Numbered from the stretch's first letter, positions 33,511 through 46,408 are shown. The stretch is 64,000 nucleotides of DNA from Pseudophaeomoniella oleicola (GCA_003868215.1 QWDQ01000077.1:1-64000), one strand, 5' to 3'. Program-made: numbers and translations. Notes: generated by a model not told the origin, from the letters alone.

Positions 33511-34790
33511 TCAACCTGGGAGGCCTCCAGCATAGTAGACCTTTCTGACGTCCACCAATTTCCTCCCTCTTGCTCTGGCAATTTCTTCTGGGTCTTTCTG
33601 GTTTTGTAGTGCTTCGATAGTAGCCTTGACGGTATTCATGGGGTTCCTCGCGCGGGTGACCCGGGCTGCCAAATCCTGCAAACCGGCGCATTTGGCAATC
33701 TCCCAGATGTTCCTGGAGCAGCGCAGACCGAATCCTGTAGGAAGGTTTTGTTAGTATAGGTTACCAAAAGTAAGGGGCACGCTGTCTTACCTGGTGGACG
33801 GTTGAACAATTCGAGTTCCGTAGCTCCAACCTTACCCTTGAGGTCGCCGAAAATGGTACGTTTTTCATAGCGTAAGATTGGGCGCATGTTGCGAATGGCT
33901 TGATATTGCGACTGCAACCTCGCCTCGTTCGGTTCCATTGCCTTGCCTTCCCCGATGCCAACAAGACCATTGCCATTGCCCGCAACAGAAAGGTAGTACA
34001 CTTTATGGATCTTTCCCAGTCTAGTCTGGTTGGCGACTCGGCGGCTTACTATAGTCTTGACTCGGAAGCTGGAAATTTCATATTGCGAATAGCCCGTCAT
34101 TTGCATAAGCCGTAGAAGCGGAGGTGCGATTTCTCGCTCAGGTTCTTTTCCTTTTCCTTTTCCTTTTCCTTGTCGCGCTTTAGGAGTTTGCAGTTTTCTG
34201 ATTTCGCCGTCACGGTCAAACTGCTCGTCTTTCTCGAGGAGCTCAGGCGCTAAGGCACTAGGAGCATCACGTTCTGCTTCTTCCTTTCCAGTGGTCAGAC
34301 GAATTTGCTGCTCCAGCTTCTTGTAGTCTTCGAGCGTCGAGTCTTTCGAAAGCTTGTCCATCATGTCCACAACATCTGCATCAAGTTCATCTTCTTCCCG
34401 GAGACGTTGTGTATGATCAAAATTGGTATAAGGGGCTCGAATAGGTTTGTCCACCACAGAATCGATCTTTGAGAGGTCATCGAAGTATTTCATCGACCAT
34501 GGGTCGGTGCGGGTTGAGGCTTGATTAACAAGATCATCTGGCGGAATGGCATTCTCTCCAGCTTCGAGAGCCGCAATCTGGGCATCCGTAAAACGCTCCC
34601 GTAGTACTTGTTTCTCTTCTTCCGTGTAGGGTTTTATTGCGTCTTTATTCAATCGTGATTCAGCGATACCTGAACGGCGCCGCGGTAGTAATTGCGTTGC
34701 TGAGGCGTGGAATCGCCTTTTCGGTATAGGTGTATTGAAGGCTTGCCTGAAAGTGCAAAGCAAGCACTGTGACGAGCGGGAAATGCTCAT
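33511..34790 (-). CDS. MRPS5: Mitochondrial small-subunit ribosomal protein uS5m
   Basis: Component of the mitochondrial ribosome decoding region. My model has exons 34790-33791 and 33734-33511, totalling 407 residues, starting MSISRSSQCLLCTFRQAF (presequence-like, rich in Arg, Ser and Cys). A long acidic/Lys-rich linker with a GKGKGKGK run (about 205-215) precedes the S5 domain. That domain has SSFRVKTIVSRRVANQTRLG, KVYYLSVAGNGNGLVGIGEG and ATELELFNRPPG, then across the intron FGLRCSRNIWEIAKCAGL. An in-frame ATG ten codons upstream (34820) is less likely. Divergent from PRMT5. Confidence 0.94.
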
Positions 34791-35366
34791 TGTAGGATTT
34801 GGGCCTGCTTGCTTTCGCAAACACCTGACTCAAACAGCTTCTCGCAGCAAGAGACCGACTTGTATGTGTCTCACGCTTGGCCTAACAAAAAATCGCAAGT
34901 CGGAGTAGAAACGACCGTGTAATATTACGGTTTTTCAGGGAGTAAAATACGACCATTGAACAGCGGACACGACGATCCAATGGAAAATTAAACAATATCA
35001 TAATTCATGTGTAGGAAGACAATCCTTGCAGCACACTTTTCCAGACTACGAAAGAAGGGTGGTTTCTTGAGATTGTTTCCCTCGTTTGCTTACTTCCAAC
35101 ACAACGTCTTATTGCATCGTATGGATGTATCATAGGGTAATTATTGTCATATGCAGCGTTGGATGTGACTGCGTCTAGGAAAAAGCATCTGCATTGTCTT
35201 CTCACTCCTGTAGTCTTACTGTCGTATTCATGGATATCTTTGACGTTTCCTTCTATACTGTCCATTACTCGCCGTTCTTCATTTTATCCTGAACAGGAAG
35301 ATATCACTGTGTGACTTCGGGCATCCCAGGAGGAGATTTGGGAACCACGTTTTGGAAAGCAGCACG
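34791..35366. promoter_or_regulatory. Divergent uS5m/PRMT5 promoter region
   Basis: About 580 bp, no supported gene. A minus-strand open frame at 35005-35265 has no recognisable features. Confidence 0.4.
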
Positions 35367-38087
35367 ATGGATGACACGACATCATCGTTCGTCATTGGCC
35401 ATCATGATGAACATGGGTTTGGGATCTCGTCTATAGCGCTGGAACAGGCACATGAGTCAGGTGTAAGAGTTTCGCTCCCAAAGAAAATGTGGCATATAGA
35501 CTGACTCCGGCGCAGTATGACACTGTTACTGTACCAATAACTACAAAGCATTTTCACACCCGTGTCCTGGCTTTGATCGCATCATGCCTATCTGAGCATT
35601 CATCAGTCAATCAGAGACGATCTGGAGAGCCAGGCTCATTCGTACAACCAGGTCCAATTCCAACGATTTCCCCGCTTGAAGCAGTTGATTCAGATCTAAG
35701 TCCCGAAGAATCACTGTCCCAGGTTATAGCCGTTTCGAGTCCTTGGATTGACCTCTGCTCTCCGGACCCATTGATCGCTGGCATATCGCGACAAGTGTTG
35801 CTACTGGAAGTTGCATATGCTGCTTTCTGTGGTATAACTTACCTCCTGATCCCCGGGCCTAGATGGCCGTATCGCAACCCAAGTGACGGAGGACTAATGC
35901 AGTATGCACGTGCTGTCCAAACCGCTTTGGATAGCGCTCCATACATTCAGTTCCAAATATGGTGTCCACTGATAGATCATCCAGAGAATGATAAGGAGCA
36001 AATGGGGGACCTTGTTCCCTTTGTACGCCCAGAATACCTCCCACTAGACACTGACCCAAAAAGGTTGGACTTGTTCGGTTCTTGGGACGCGTGGAACGTC
36101 CTGAGAACCTTGTGCAAATATCATTCTCGGCTTTGTGTTGGTATGTCTCTGATCTAAAGCAGAAGCTTCCAGCCTCTCCCTTTGTCACTTTTTATACTCG
36201 ATTTTGTCCTTGGTAGACTTGGTATCGTCTTGCTGACCACGAGACGTAGGGCTGAGTCTTCCCAAACATTTACCTCCGGTAGCCATCCAGTCAAGGTGGT
36301 ACTCGGAGCCAGTGCGGCTTCTCACATTTGACGAAACAAGTTATACGACAAATGCTAAGGGATACCCCGTGCTCTCCAAAGCTCATCAAGCCTTGATCAG
36401 CCGTTATGCTCGATTAAAGACGGCCCCTTGGCTCTTGTTGTGTAATGTTGATCAGGTCGGCAAGCCTAACAATCTCATTGCATCTGAACAAGGAGCTGCT
36501 ACATCGCCACCGAATTCGGATGCACAACAGACAGCAAATGATTTCCCCACTCTGGCAGAAGCATCCAAGCAGCATTCGTCAGCCGGAGGAAAGCATTTCG
36601 ACCAGACGCCACATCTCTCATACATGCGTAATCTGCAACGTAAACAGCCTCCTATGTCCATCATAGAAAGATTTGGTACAGGTTACCAGGATTATCTCCA
36701 GGCTCCCTTGCAACCTCTGAGTGTCAACCTCGAGAGCATCACTTACGAGGTCTTTGAGAAGGACCCAATCAAATACGAGTGGTATGAGAGAGCGATCTCA
36801 AAGGCACTTCGAGACTGGATAGATCAAGGTAAGCCAATGTCCAGAGAGGACGGACGTGTGGTTGTTGCTGTGGTTGGCGCCGGCAGGGGTCCCTTAGTAA
36901 CGAGGGCACTAAGAGCAGCTGACAATGCTGGCATAAGCATTGATATGTGGGCCCTGGAGAAGAATCCGAATGCCTACGTACTCCTCACTAGGCATAATCA
37001 GACGATCTGGAACAACAGGGTCAAGCTTGTTCACTCAGATATGCGCAGCTGGAAAGGACCTTGGCTTGAAGAGGATCCCAGGAGCAATGGGATGCCGCTA
37101 CCAGAGAGCTCTATTGGACAAGCCATTAGCTCTTTAGCAGATGTGGCAGATACTGCTCTCGCTGTATCCGAGTCAATGGCCCCAGCAGAGGCCATGCCAG
37201 GAGCTACCACGAGACATTACCCCGTCGACATCTTGATATCCGAGTTATTGGGTTCCTTTGCGGACAACGAGCTCTCACCGGAGTGTCTGGACGGGGTTAC
37301 ACATCTACTCAACCCTGTTCATGGCATCTCTATCCCCGCTTCGTACACGGCGCATCTATCGCCTATAGGAGCACCGAAGTTGTACGCCGATATTGCAATG
37401 CAAAGTGTCGCCAATCCTAATGCTCCAGAGACACCTTACGTAGTTATGCTGCATGCTGTGGACCACCTCTCGACTACAATACATTCAGGCTCAGGGGGGA
37501 ACAAGAGCCCGATGCCACTAGAAGGCCCTGATCGGACATCGCTACAGGCGGGTCCGCCAGTTCCCGTCGTGCAGACGGTCTGGGCATTTTCCCACCCAAA
37601 CAGTGTTACTCAGATGTCACCGTCAGGGCCACCTTTGTCGAACTCACACAACTCACGGCATAGTGTGGTCAGCTTCCGCATTCGAGATCGCGGTGTTTGT
37701 CATGGGTTGGCGGGATATTTCGAGACCATCCTATATCCTGGTGTTGAGTTGAGCACCAATCCTGTTACGATGGAACAGAAAAGCGCAGGTATGATCAGCT
37801 GGTTTCCGATTTACTTTCCCTTGAAGGTATGTAGAAGCTCCTTGCACATGCTTAAACAACATGATGGTTAATTGCGGCTCCAGAATCCCATCTACGCACC
37901 CGACAATTCCGTTATGGTAGTTCATATGTGGCGGCAGACTGATGAGCGCAAGGTATGGTATGAGTGGATTGTTGAGGTCTTCATCTGGGATCGAGCCGAT
38001 GCGGCGCGCTCTAAAGGGTCTGGACGGAAAGTTCGAATTGCTGTAAGCGACTTACATTCTAGCATTAAGGAGGCTTGTCTTATGTGA
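35367..38087 (+). CDS. PRMT5: Type II protein arginine methyltransferase PRMT5
   Basis: Makes symmetric dimethylarginine on proteins (homologue of yeast Hsl7 and fission-yeast Skb1), acting in cell-cycle and splicing control. My model has exons 35367-35462, 35516-36140, 36250-37826 and 37884-38087, totalling 833 residues. The N-terminal TIM-barrel-like part contains YDTVTVPITTKHFHTRVL. The SAM site is VVGAGRGPL at about 449-457. The double-E loop reads SELLGSFADNELSPE, with catalytic Glu about 572 and 581, nine apart as in human PRMT5. The C-terminal barrel ends VWYEWIVEVF and LHSSIKEACLM, matching the family end. Ser/Pro-rich inserts make it longer than the human enzyme (637). Confidence 0.95.
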
Positions 38088-39415
38088 CAGGTGCGGGCAG
38101 ACAGTGATACCCAAGATGAGTTGTTTCTGACGTTGCCTTCTGTGGATAACTTTTCCCTTCTCTCTTTATCAGCGACAAGTCCAGATAAGATATCCCATTC
38201 CCATACCGAAATCTTGGCCGAAAACAGGCACTACATGATCCACTTGCCTACCTTAACTACGTCGTAGACGTCCACGGTAGTTATTGAAGCCACCATGTAT
38301 TCAGGCGATACTGTGTCGCTTTGCTCACGCAGCAGTTCACCACATCCACTCCATGTCTTGCACAGAATGCAGCGGGTTTCGGTGCTTTTTGTACAGCAGA
38401 GATCGCAGTCATCCCGTGTTTTGAAAGTAATGCCATGTTGTGGCTGCTGCAGTCTCGGCTAACGACGGCGGTGAATTCACTATTCTAAGTAATTTGCTGC
38501 AAGGCGACGAAGTAGGTTAAGGGACAGACAGTTGAAAGGTTCAAGGAGACATCAGCAGTGCGGTGATGCTCTCGAAAGGGTAATCTGACTGCCAATCGGT
38601 CCACATGGATTGTGACGGTGATTGACGCCCTCGCACTTTGGGGATCACCGTGCCGTCAGTGAAGATGAAGATGAAGATGAAGATGAAGTTGAAGTTGAGA
38701 GAAACGCCAGCGATAGAACTTCCTGATCGATAGTCGGTGACAATTGAATACAACACAATTGTAAACAACAAGACGAGGATGATAGCGAAGATGAAATGGC
38801 CATTGACCAATGGATTTGTCACATGTGCTCATTGGGAATGTTGAAAAGTCATTGTCAGAAACTTCAATGATTAAGTTATCTCCGACTCCAGGCCATTAAG
38901 TCCCATAATCCCCATTGCACTTGAGATCTCGTCTTGAATCAGAACCAAACACATCCCTTCTTCTCCCCACGGTTCACTCGTTCCTACTTTTCAGTCCCAG
39001 GGATCTTGGTTTGCTCGTCATATTGGTGCATTCCCTGTTCATTGTCTTCTTCCAGACCCAGTCCCGCGCTGACCTCACCCACCCACGCCTTTGTCACACC
39101 AACACGGTCATTGGTCGAGGTTGCTACACGTCCACCTCTACTTCCCTTTGCTGAATTGCAACACCTTTCAACCCCTTCAAATCGCTTCTAGAGTACCTGG
39201 TTCGCGCAGGAGCACCTGAATGGCTCCGCCATCTGCGCGCTTTCAATCATTCAGTCCTACTATACGTGTGCGGTTGCGGTACACTTGTCGCCATTCCCCT
39301 TATATCTAACTTTCTTTCATACACCAGCAGAACCAGCTGACGAAGCAGCTGTATTAACTATTTACCCTTGTCTATTGACACTGACCCCGCCATTTTTGCT
39401 GGCATCCAGAGGACG
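38088..39415. other. 1.3 kb PRMT5/GDE1 spacer
   Basis: Holds the PRMT5 3' flank and the GDE1 promoter. GAAGAT tandem units lie at about 38661-38687. On the minus strand a 93-codon frame (38541-38822) has one hydrophobic stretch (FAIILVLLFTIVLY). Part of it is encoded by the GAAGAT repeat, so I do not call it a gene. Plus strand near 39120-39180 is CT-rich. Confidence 0.5.
38661..38687. repeat. GAAGAT hexanucleotide repeat
   Basis: Four to five tandem GAAGAT units followed by GAAGTT variants, in the PRMT5/GDE1 spacer. Confidence 0.8.
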
Positions 39416-42400
39416 ATGAAATTCGGTCACAATCTAGCCCGCAACCAGGTGCCGGAATGGGAGGCCAACTACATCAAATACAAGTCGCTCAAGAAGCTGA
39501 TCAAATCCGCCTCTGAGAATGGGAAAGAAGGTCAAGAGCCGGATCTCGCAAGTAGGTTTTCCCTAGGTGCGCCCTCACGCGGGCTTGTCCCCTAACCGCA
39601 TACTCAGGTTTCTTCTGGTCTCTCGACCGCAACCTGGAGGATGTCGGGCAATTCTACAGCAAAAAGTACGCGGAATTCTCCCGTCGGCTCAAGCTCCTCG
39701 AAGATCGATATGGTGGAGTGTCGCCAATGGCCGTTCGTGGGCTTGACCCTCAAGAGACTGAAGATCTGATGGCAGCTTTACTTGAACTTCGCGGACAATT
39801 TCGAAAGCTCCAGTGGTACGGCGATGTCAATCGTCGCGGCTTCATAAAGATCACGAAGAAACTCGACAAGAAGGTCGCTATTGCGCATGCACAAAAGACA
39901 TATGTTGCTTCCAAAGTTGATCCAGCGCCATTTAGTGATGCCAATCCTCTGTTGGAAGCGTTGAAGAAAATCAACGATTGGCTTTCAGTCCTCGGCGAGA
40001 CAGCTTCTTCTGTCGATGAAGATGCCCGGTCCACACTGTCCCTTCGACGAGTTGTCTCTCGTACAGAGTTACATCTTCCCTCCGAGAATTTCCAGATACT
40101 CGAGGATCACATCCGTAATGACAATGCCCAGGAACTCCTCTTGTCTCTGGATAAGAATATGCAGAATGTTGCTGATGCGAAAGAAGCGGCCGTACAACAG
40201 TTCATGAAAGACCTTCTGCAGCGCGCAATATCAGGCCGCGCGCGTTCTTGCATCGCCGGCCTGTTAAAGCGCATATCCACACTTGACGACGCCGATGACA
40301 TTAATAAACGCAACTGCATTCATAGGCTAGTCATTGCCATTGGTAGGAGCCATAACGCTGCGGACTCAGACAAAGACGATAGATCCGCGGGGTCTTCTGA
40401 GACCGATTTCATCACGCCAGCCGAAGCTCCAGTTCCCCCGACTCATAGGCCAGCTATTAAAGAGGAAGATCATCCGAAACTACTCGGTAGGGAGGATCCT
40501 CTCGTGTCAATCTTAGAGTTCGTTCTGGACAATTTACACCATCAGCAACGTTTAGCTCTTTTGGCCAAGGATATATCGGGTCGTACCCCACTTCACTTCG
40601 CAGCCCACTACGGATTCAGGGTTGTCTGTGAAATCATCATCGAACACCTACAATCGTGGGACCTGTTCAACGTGGATGACGGTATTGATGGACCTAATTG
40701 GCAAGATCATGACGGTTGGGCGCCGTTGCACCTCAGCGTCATTGGAGGTCATCCACTCACAACCAAAGCTCTCTTAGACTCCGAGAAATGGAAGGGCTTC
40801 GTTAAGAACAAGAGTCGAAGGCAAACGTCCAAGTCCAGTCACGTTCTAGCGTTGGCGGTCAAAGAGAACTTCAAGGGAATTGTGAATCTGCTTGTCGCTG
40901 CTGGAGTCGATATCAACTATCAAGATGAACAAGGGGAGACGGCCTTGCATGTTGCCGCACGCTTTGGTCATGTTGAATGTGCGAGAGCGCTCCTCGAAGG
41001 CACCTCTACGCAAAAAGCCGACCCCGAGATTGCAGAACAGACGTATTCTTGGACGCCTTTGTTCGTCGCATGTGTGGATGGACACCTCCCTATTGTTGAA
41101 TTATTGATCGAGTACAGAGCAGATCTGGAACGGTTGGACGCGTCTGGCTGGTCAGCGAAAGAACACGCAGCTTTGCGAGGCCACATCGATATTGCCAGCA
41201 GCTTGGCAGAGGTAACAGCTGTTATACCTGAGTCCGGTTCCGACTCTGATACATCTGCACGATCTTCGACAAATCCGTCTGACACTTCATCGCTTCTGGA
41301 CCGAAGGTCTAATGGCTTTGGCACTGTCGCACCAGCTTCTAAAGCAACAGAACCCGTCAAGTCGTTCGGACACAGGTATCTCACCGACGACAGTATGATA
41401 CTTGTCAGTCTCGGTACTATGGACATTCGTAAACCCACAAAAGCTGTATCCTTGGATCGTATTCCAATTGCCAACGCACACGCAACTGAACTGGATACTG
41501 CTCTTTCACTTGTAGTGTCGGCGTCCCACGCTAGAGGTGAACCTGAGACCATTGACCTACCCGTTCAGGACAACATCTCCACCGAGCCAATTGTGTTCCA
41601 TGCGAAGGACGCCACCAGAGTCAAATTGATTTTTGATCTGATCCCAACCTACTCTGGTTCGAGGGATCAGGTTCTGGGCCGTGCGGTTGCCATGCTGTCC
41701 AGCATCAAACCGACTCTTGGATCCAAAAAGATCACTCTTCAAGGCGATTTATCCGTCCCGCTCATTGCCGCTCAGACGCTTGATATCATTGGCACAGTGA
41801 CCTTCAATTATCTCGTCATCACTCCTTTCCACCATCCCAACCTTAAGCTCGATTCGAAGCAAACGTACTGGAAAGAGACGTCGACCATGGTCATCGGCCA
41901 CCGTGGGCTTGGAAAGAACTTTGCAACAAGGAATTCTTTGCAACTTGGAGAAAACACTATCCAGTCGTTCATTGCTGCAGCAAATCTGGGTGCCTCCTAT
42001 GGTAAGTCTACTCGAAGTGAGCGTGATGGCTGCTAACCTTCGTAGTTGAATTTGATATTCAGATGACTAAGGACCTGGTACCGGTCATATACCATGACTT
42101 TCTGGTCAGTGAGACAGGTATTGATGCGCCAGTGCATACACTCACTTTAGAACAATTCCTCCACGTCAATCAGACCTCACGGACCCCGAGAAACTCGCGC
42201 CCGGCTTCTCCTCTGCTAGCGCTGGATCAAAAAGTTCAGGATCTGAAAAGCAGTGAAAAACGTCGTCATCGATCCATGTCAGTCGGTGGACCTGGCTCTG
42301 AGTACAGTGAATGGGATATGGCCGAGAAGATGAAGCATACCAGAGATTTCAAAAAGAAGGGTTTCAAAGGCAACAGTCGTGGCACGATTCAGGCCCCGTT

Positions 42401-43130
42401 CGCCACATTGAAGGAGATGTTCACCAAACTCCCAAAGGATGTTGGTTTCAACATGGAAATGAAATACCCAATGCTGCATGAGAGTGAAGAGGAAGAGATG
42501 GACACATACGCCGTCGAACTCAATTCTTTCGTTGATACCGTGCTGCAGACGGTCTATGATCTTGCAGAAGGGCGCAAACTGATCTTCTCCAGCTTCAACC
42601 CAGACGTTTGCTTGCTTCTTTCCTTTAAGCAGCCATCGATACCAGTCCTGTTCCTCAGTGATGCGGGCACTTCACCTGTTGGTGACGTTCGAGCAAGCAG
42701 TCTCCAAGAAGCCATTCGCTTTGCTTCAAGGTGGAACCTTCTCGGTGTGGTCACCGCAGCCGAACCTCTGGTCATAAGTCCTCGACTCGTCAGAGTAGTC
42801 AAAGAATCAGGACTTGTCTGTGTGTCCTATGGCACGCTCAACAACGATCCTTCCAAGGTGGAGTTACAAGTCAAAGAAGGTATCGATGCCGTTATCGTCG
42901 ACAGCGTTCTCGCTATCCGGAAAGGCCTGACGAAAAGTCAATCAAAACAAAGTGTTGACAGTGCCAGAGACAGCGTGAGGAAGTTGGGACGGCTTATTGA
43001 AGGCAGAGGTCTACCAGTTAATGGTTTCGACGGGATTACAGCGACGGCGGACAAGGCTGAGCCTCTGCTCAATGCAAACGGTGACGGCCATGTCCCGGAG
43101 CTGAACGTACCGGCCGTGGAGAGGGAGTAG
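39416..43130 (+). CDS. GDE1: Glycerophosphocholine phosphodiesterase GDE1 (SPX-ANK-GDPD)
   Basis: Cytosolic enzyme that splits glycerophosphocholine into choline and glycerol-3-phosphate, linked to phosphate sensing by its SPX domain. My model has exons 39416-39551, 39608-42001 and 42046-43130, totalling 1204 residues. SPX: starts MKFGHNLARNQVPEWEANYI, with Lys-rich KYKSLKKLIK. Ankyrin repeats at about 365-530 (GRTPLHFAAHYGF, GETALHVAARFGH, SWTPLFVACVDGH). GDPD at about 805-1135 with GHRGLG, GENTIQSF, VEFDIQ (across intron 2) and HDF, so catalytic residues are kept. Start sequence and intact GDPD favour GDE1 over the regulator Pho81/NUC-2, whose GDPD is degenerate. Confidence 0.95.
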
Positions 43131-43347
43131 GAAGGAGAGATGGAAAACTGTTGTATAAACTGAATATCAATAGTGTGGCAGTTAATTTGATTATGGTTCT
43201 GCCGCGGCAGTAATAACACCATCCATACATACATTTCATGCATTCTACGCTGTTTACTTGCATCGCTAAGTTTCCCCTTTTTTTTTAATTTCCCTGTGCG
43301 CGTATCCGTGCAGAGGTGTACACGGTATGTGTATTATTAGAAAAACT
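43131..43347. other. Convergent GDE1/kynureninase spacer
   Basis: Only about 217 bp separates two stop codons; a T9 run lies at about 43280. The two 3' untranslated regions may overlap. Confidence 0.5.
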
Positions 43348-45169
43348 TCAAGTATAAAGAACACCACTCTTCCCACCTTCTCTTTCTTCCTCTTCCTCCT
43401 TTTCCCTTTCGGTGCTATCATTCAACGACGGCAATGATGATGACGACGGCGACGACAGCGATTCGATCTGCCTACCACCACCACCACCACCACCACAACT
43501 TATACTCCATTCTTCTCTCGTCACGATCTCGCGCAAAGCGTTCCACCACACATTCGCAAAGGCCCAGCAGTCGCGGTACGAGTTGTACAGCGGAGCGGGG
43601 GCGACGCGGATCACGTCCGGTTTGCGTTCGTCGATGATGACGGATTCGCGGTCGAGGATGGGGAGCAGGGCGGTTAGGTGGTGCGGGGCGTGGAGGCGGA
43701 GGGAGAGTTGGGCGCCGCGGGATGAGGGGTCCGAGGGGGTGAGGATGGTGAAGAGGGAGTGGAGGAGTGGGGGTGTTGTGGGTGGGGGGTGGGAGAGGAG
43801 GTGGTGGAGGTAGGTGGTTTGGGAGAGGGATTTGGTGCGGAGGGGGTGGAGGTGGTGGTGTTGCGTTTGCGGTTGCTGTGGTGGGGATGTGGAGGTGGGT
43901 ATTCGCGATGCGCGTTGGTAGATGAGGAGCGAGGAGATGACGGATGTTAGGTCGAGGGCTGAGGGGTTGGAGAGTTGGAATCCTGACGCTCCTGGGCGAG
44001 GGACGAAGTTGTTGTCCATGGCGAAGCGGGTGGACTTGTCGGCTCCCCACCAACCAGCTAGGCGAGGCCGGTACCCTGGTCGTTCCTCTGCCTCTCCCAT
44101 CACTTCAAATCCGTCCTCGGTTGTCCGTGTAGATGCAACGGCCGTCGGATGAGATTCCTTTTTACCATGCCTCTCATGAACGAACAGTCCCGCAATGGCA
44201 CCCGGTCCGGAATTTAGGTACTTGTATGTACACCAAACGGCAAAGTCGACATCCCAGTCATGTAGTTCGACAGGCACGTTTCCAACGGCGTGAGCCAGAT
44301 CCCAGCCGACGAGTATACCTTTAGAGTGTGCGTAGGATGTTATCGTGGGGATGTCAAAGTATTGGCCCGTGTAGAATTGGATACCGGGAAGAAGAATCAG
44401 GGCCGTGGTGGTCGCATGGGTGTCGATCATCCGGAGTATACGAGCTGTTGAGAGGATGGGATCATATGGGGACCTGGGCTCGATCAAGATCATTGCATCC
44501 GCTGGATCGTGGCCTTCGAGACGGATAGCGGATTCTATCGCGAACTAATGTTGAAGGACAAATATTTAGCATGGAGATCATTAATATCTCCGGTACTGGA
44601 TATTTACAAACCAGAGATATGTGAGAAGCCTGTCAGATACTTACGTGGTCGCTAGGAAATGCTTTCCCTTCCAATATGATCTTGTATCTTCCCTGGGGCC
44701 GTCCATCTGCTGCCTTTGGATCCGGTCTGTAAAAGCTCGACATCATGAAATGAAGATTTGCCGTCAAAGTCCCCATACACACGACTTCCTCTGTCTTCGC
44801 GCCCACGACCGGTGCCATGAGCTCCGCGGCATAGTCATCGACGTGTAAATACGGCGGGATATGGGGAGCATCTTCATGGCCGGTAAAATGCCCCGTTACC
44901 GCTTTGGTGGCCCATGACTGTAGAAAGTCTGCGACCAGCTTCGGAGTCTGCCTCGGTTGAAGGCCCAATGAGTTCCCACAGAGGTATATCGATTCCGACG
45001 TGTCTCCGGAAGAGGAACCCGTAGATGGAGCGAGCGTCTTGCGTTTCAAGTCGGATTTGGAGGGGATGTAGAATTCCGACCGAAAATGACGAAGGGGATC
45101 CTGTTCATCCAACGATATCGCATAGGATTCCTCGTGGATATGAGGATCTACCTCTGTTCCAGCAGACAT
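43348..45169 (-). CDS. BNA5: Kynureninase
   Basis: PLP enzyme of tryptophan breakdown and NAD synthesis: 3-hydroxykynurenine to 3-hydroxyanthranilate plus alanine. My model has exons 45169-44645 and 44544-43348, totalling 573 residues. Conserved blocks: [32 protein letters not shown] joined across the intron to [26 protein letters not shown], and the PLP site [10 protein letters not shown] with Lys about 283. It is some 100 residues longer than usual. One insert is a Pro/His/Gln-rich segment (about 370-430). The other is a C-terminal tail with a Gly8 run from a CCA repeat, a Ser run and a Glu-rich stretch. The core looks intact. Confidence 0.94.
43471..43498. repeat. CCA trinucleotide repeat inside kynureninase
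   Basis: About eight CCA units on the plus strand, encoding the Gly8 run of the kynureninase tail on the minus strand. Just left of it are GATGAT/GACGAC units. Confidence 0.85.
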
Positions 45170-45619
45170 CGTTCGAGATTGTCAATTATCGAGAGGAGGA
45201 TAGCACCTGGGATGAGGTGGTACGGCCTTGATACGCCAATCCCTTCGGTCTACTCGAGCACACACCTTCCACAATAGATATGAATCGAAGTCCACGACAG
45301 TAATTACTCTACACAGTGGTGTCTTCTCTGTCTCTTTACATTTCCGATAGAGGAATATCAGAGATAGAAGATATTCGATCTTGACATTCAAAGCGGAGTT
45401 TATGCACGCACTCGGCCCGCGGTGATCGACTTCTCCAATGAACGTCACTGCGATTCTGATGAATAATAAATAATTTATTCCTCTCCTCCGAGATGAATTA
45501 CTAAGGAAACAGTGTCTCAACTAATCACAGTAGTACTTCTTATATCGGCTGTGTCATTCTTTCTTTTCCCTAGTGCATCTGCATATGAATTTGTACAGTC
45601 GATTAGAGCTCTGAAGAAG
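45170..45619. promoter_or_regulatory. Divergent kynureninase/ISA2 promoter region
   Basis: About 450 bp between divergent start codons. No gene or recognised factor site. Confidence 0.4.
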
Positions 45620-46408
45620 ATGTCTTGTACTTGTTTCTCAAACACTTTATGGGCTGTGTCAGTCGCAAGACCCAACTCAGCAGCAGCAGTCGCCGCCGCC
45701 GCATTCCTACGACAATGTCGAGCCACATCGAGGTCTTCACACTCGATCAGCAGCCGGTCTATGAGTTCCGCAACCTCTAAATGGAGTCAACGACGGAGTA
45801 AAGCTCCTATAAGATCCTATCAGCCTACAACAACAGTGTCGCTGTCTGCGCCGTCTCCTGCGACGTCGCAGTCACCAGCATATCGTCCGCGCCACTTCTC
45901 CTCTTCACCACCACCAGCACCCTCATCTTCAACCGACTCGCCCCCCCCATCTTCCGACTTCCCATCCACAGATACGACAAAAGTCCTCCGGAATCCTCGC
46001 ATCGACGACTTCGGATCCGAAATGCTCATAGCAATCTCCCCCCGCGCCGCCTCTCGTCTCTCTCAAATAACATCCTCCGACCCACCAGAGAGCCCCCAAC
46101 ACCTGCGCGTGACCGTCACAAGCGGCGGATGTCACGGCTTCCAATACCTCATGTCTCTCGAACCATCCTCCAAGATCTCCCCCGAAGACGACACCATTTT
46201 TGCCTCAACAGCAGCTGGAGACGACAGCACCTCTTTCCCATCTGCTTCTCGAGCAAGAGTCGTCCTCGACGAACCGAGTCTCGAGCTCCTCCGTGGTTCA
46301 ACGATAGACTACACGACCGAGTTGATCGGCAGCCAATTCAAGATCGTCGGAAACCCGCGCGCGAAGAGTAGCTGCGGCTGCGGTACTAGTTTTGATATCG
46401 AGGATTGA
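45620..46408 (+). CDS. ISA2: Mitochondrial iron-sulfur assembly protein Isa2
   Basis: A-type carrier that helps make [4Fe-4S] clusters in the mitochondrial matrix with Isa1 and Iba57. Single exon, 262 residues, start MSCTCFSNTLWAVSVARP. The first ~125 residues are Ala/Ser/Arg/Pro-rich, with the start resembling a presequence. The A-type domain covers about 140-262. The three conserved cysteines are present: GGCHGFQY and the C-terminal SSCGCG. The frame stays open upstream to about 45512 but has no ATG there. Domain sequence VTVTSGGCHGFQY and the loop DDTIFAST favour Isa2 over Isa1. Confidence 0.93.
   Translation: MSCTCFSNTLWAVSVARPNSAAAVAAAAFLRQCRATSRSSHSISSRSMSSATSKWSQRRSKAPIRSYQPTTTVSLSAPSPATSQSPAYRPRHFSSSPPPAPSSSTDSPPPSSDFPSTDTTKVLRNPRIDDFGSEMLIAISPRAASRLSQITSSDPPESPQHLRVTVTSGGCHGFQYLMSLEPSSKISPEDDTIFASTAAGDDSTSFPSASRARVVLDEPSLELLRGSTIDYTTELIGSQFKIVGNPRAKSSCGCGTSFDIED

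Noticed and set aside
38541-38822. 93-codon minus-strand frame with a hydrophobic stretch
   Set aside because: Part of the hydrophobic-looking sequence is encoded by a GAAGAT repeat; no splice context or family resemblance, so not called as a gene.
40968-41552. 194-codon minus-strand frame
   Set aside because: Antisense to GDE1 between the ankyrin and GDPD domains; shadow of the real gene.
43412-44053. Long frames on both strands over the kynureninase tail (His/Pro- and Gly/Trp-rich)
   Set aside because: They come from trinucleotide-type low-complexity DNA; the conserved kynureninase frame explains the region.
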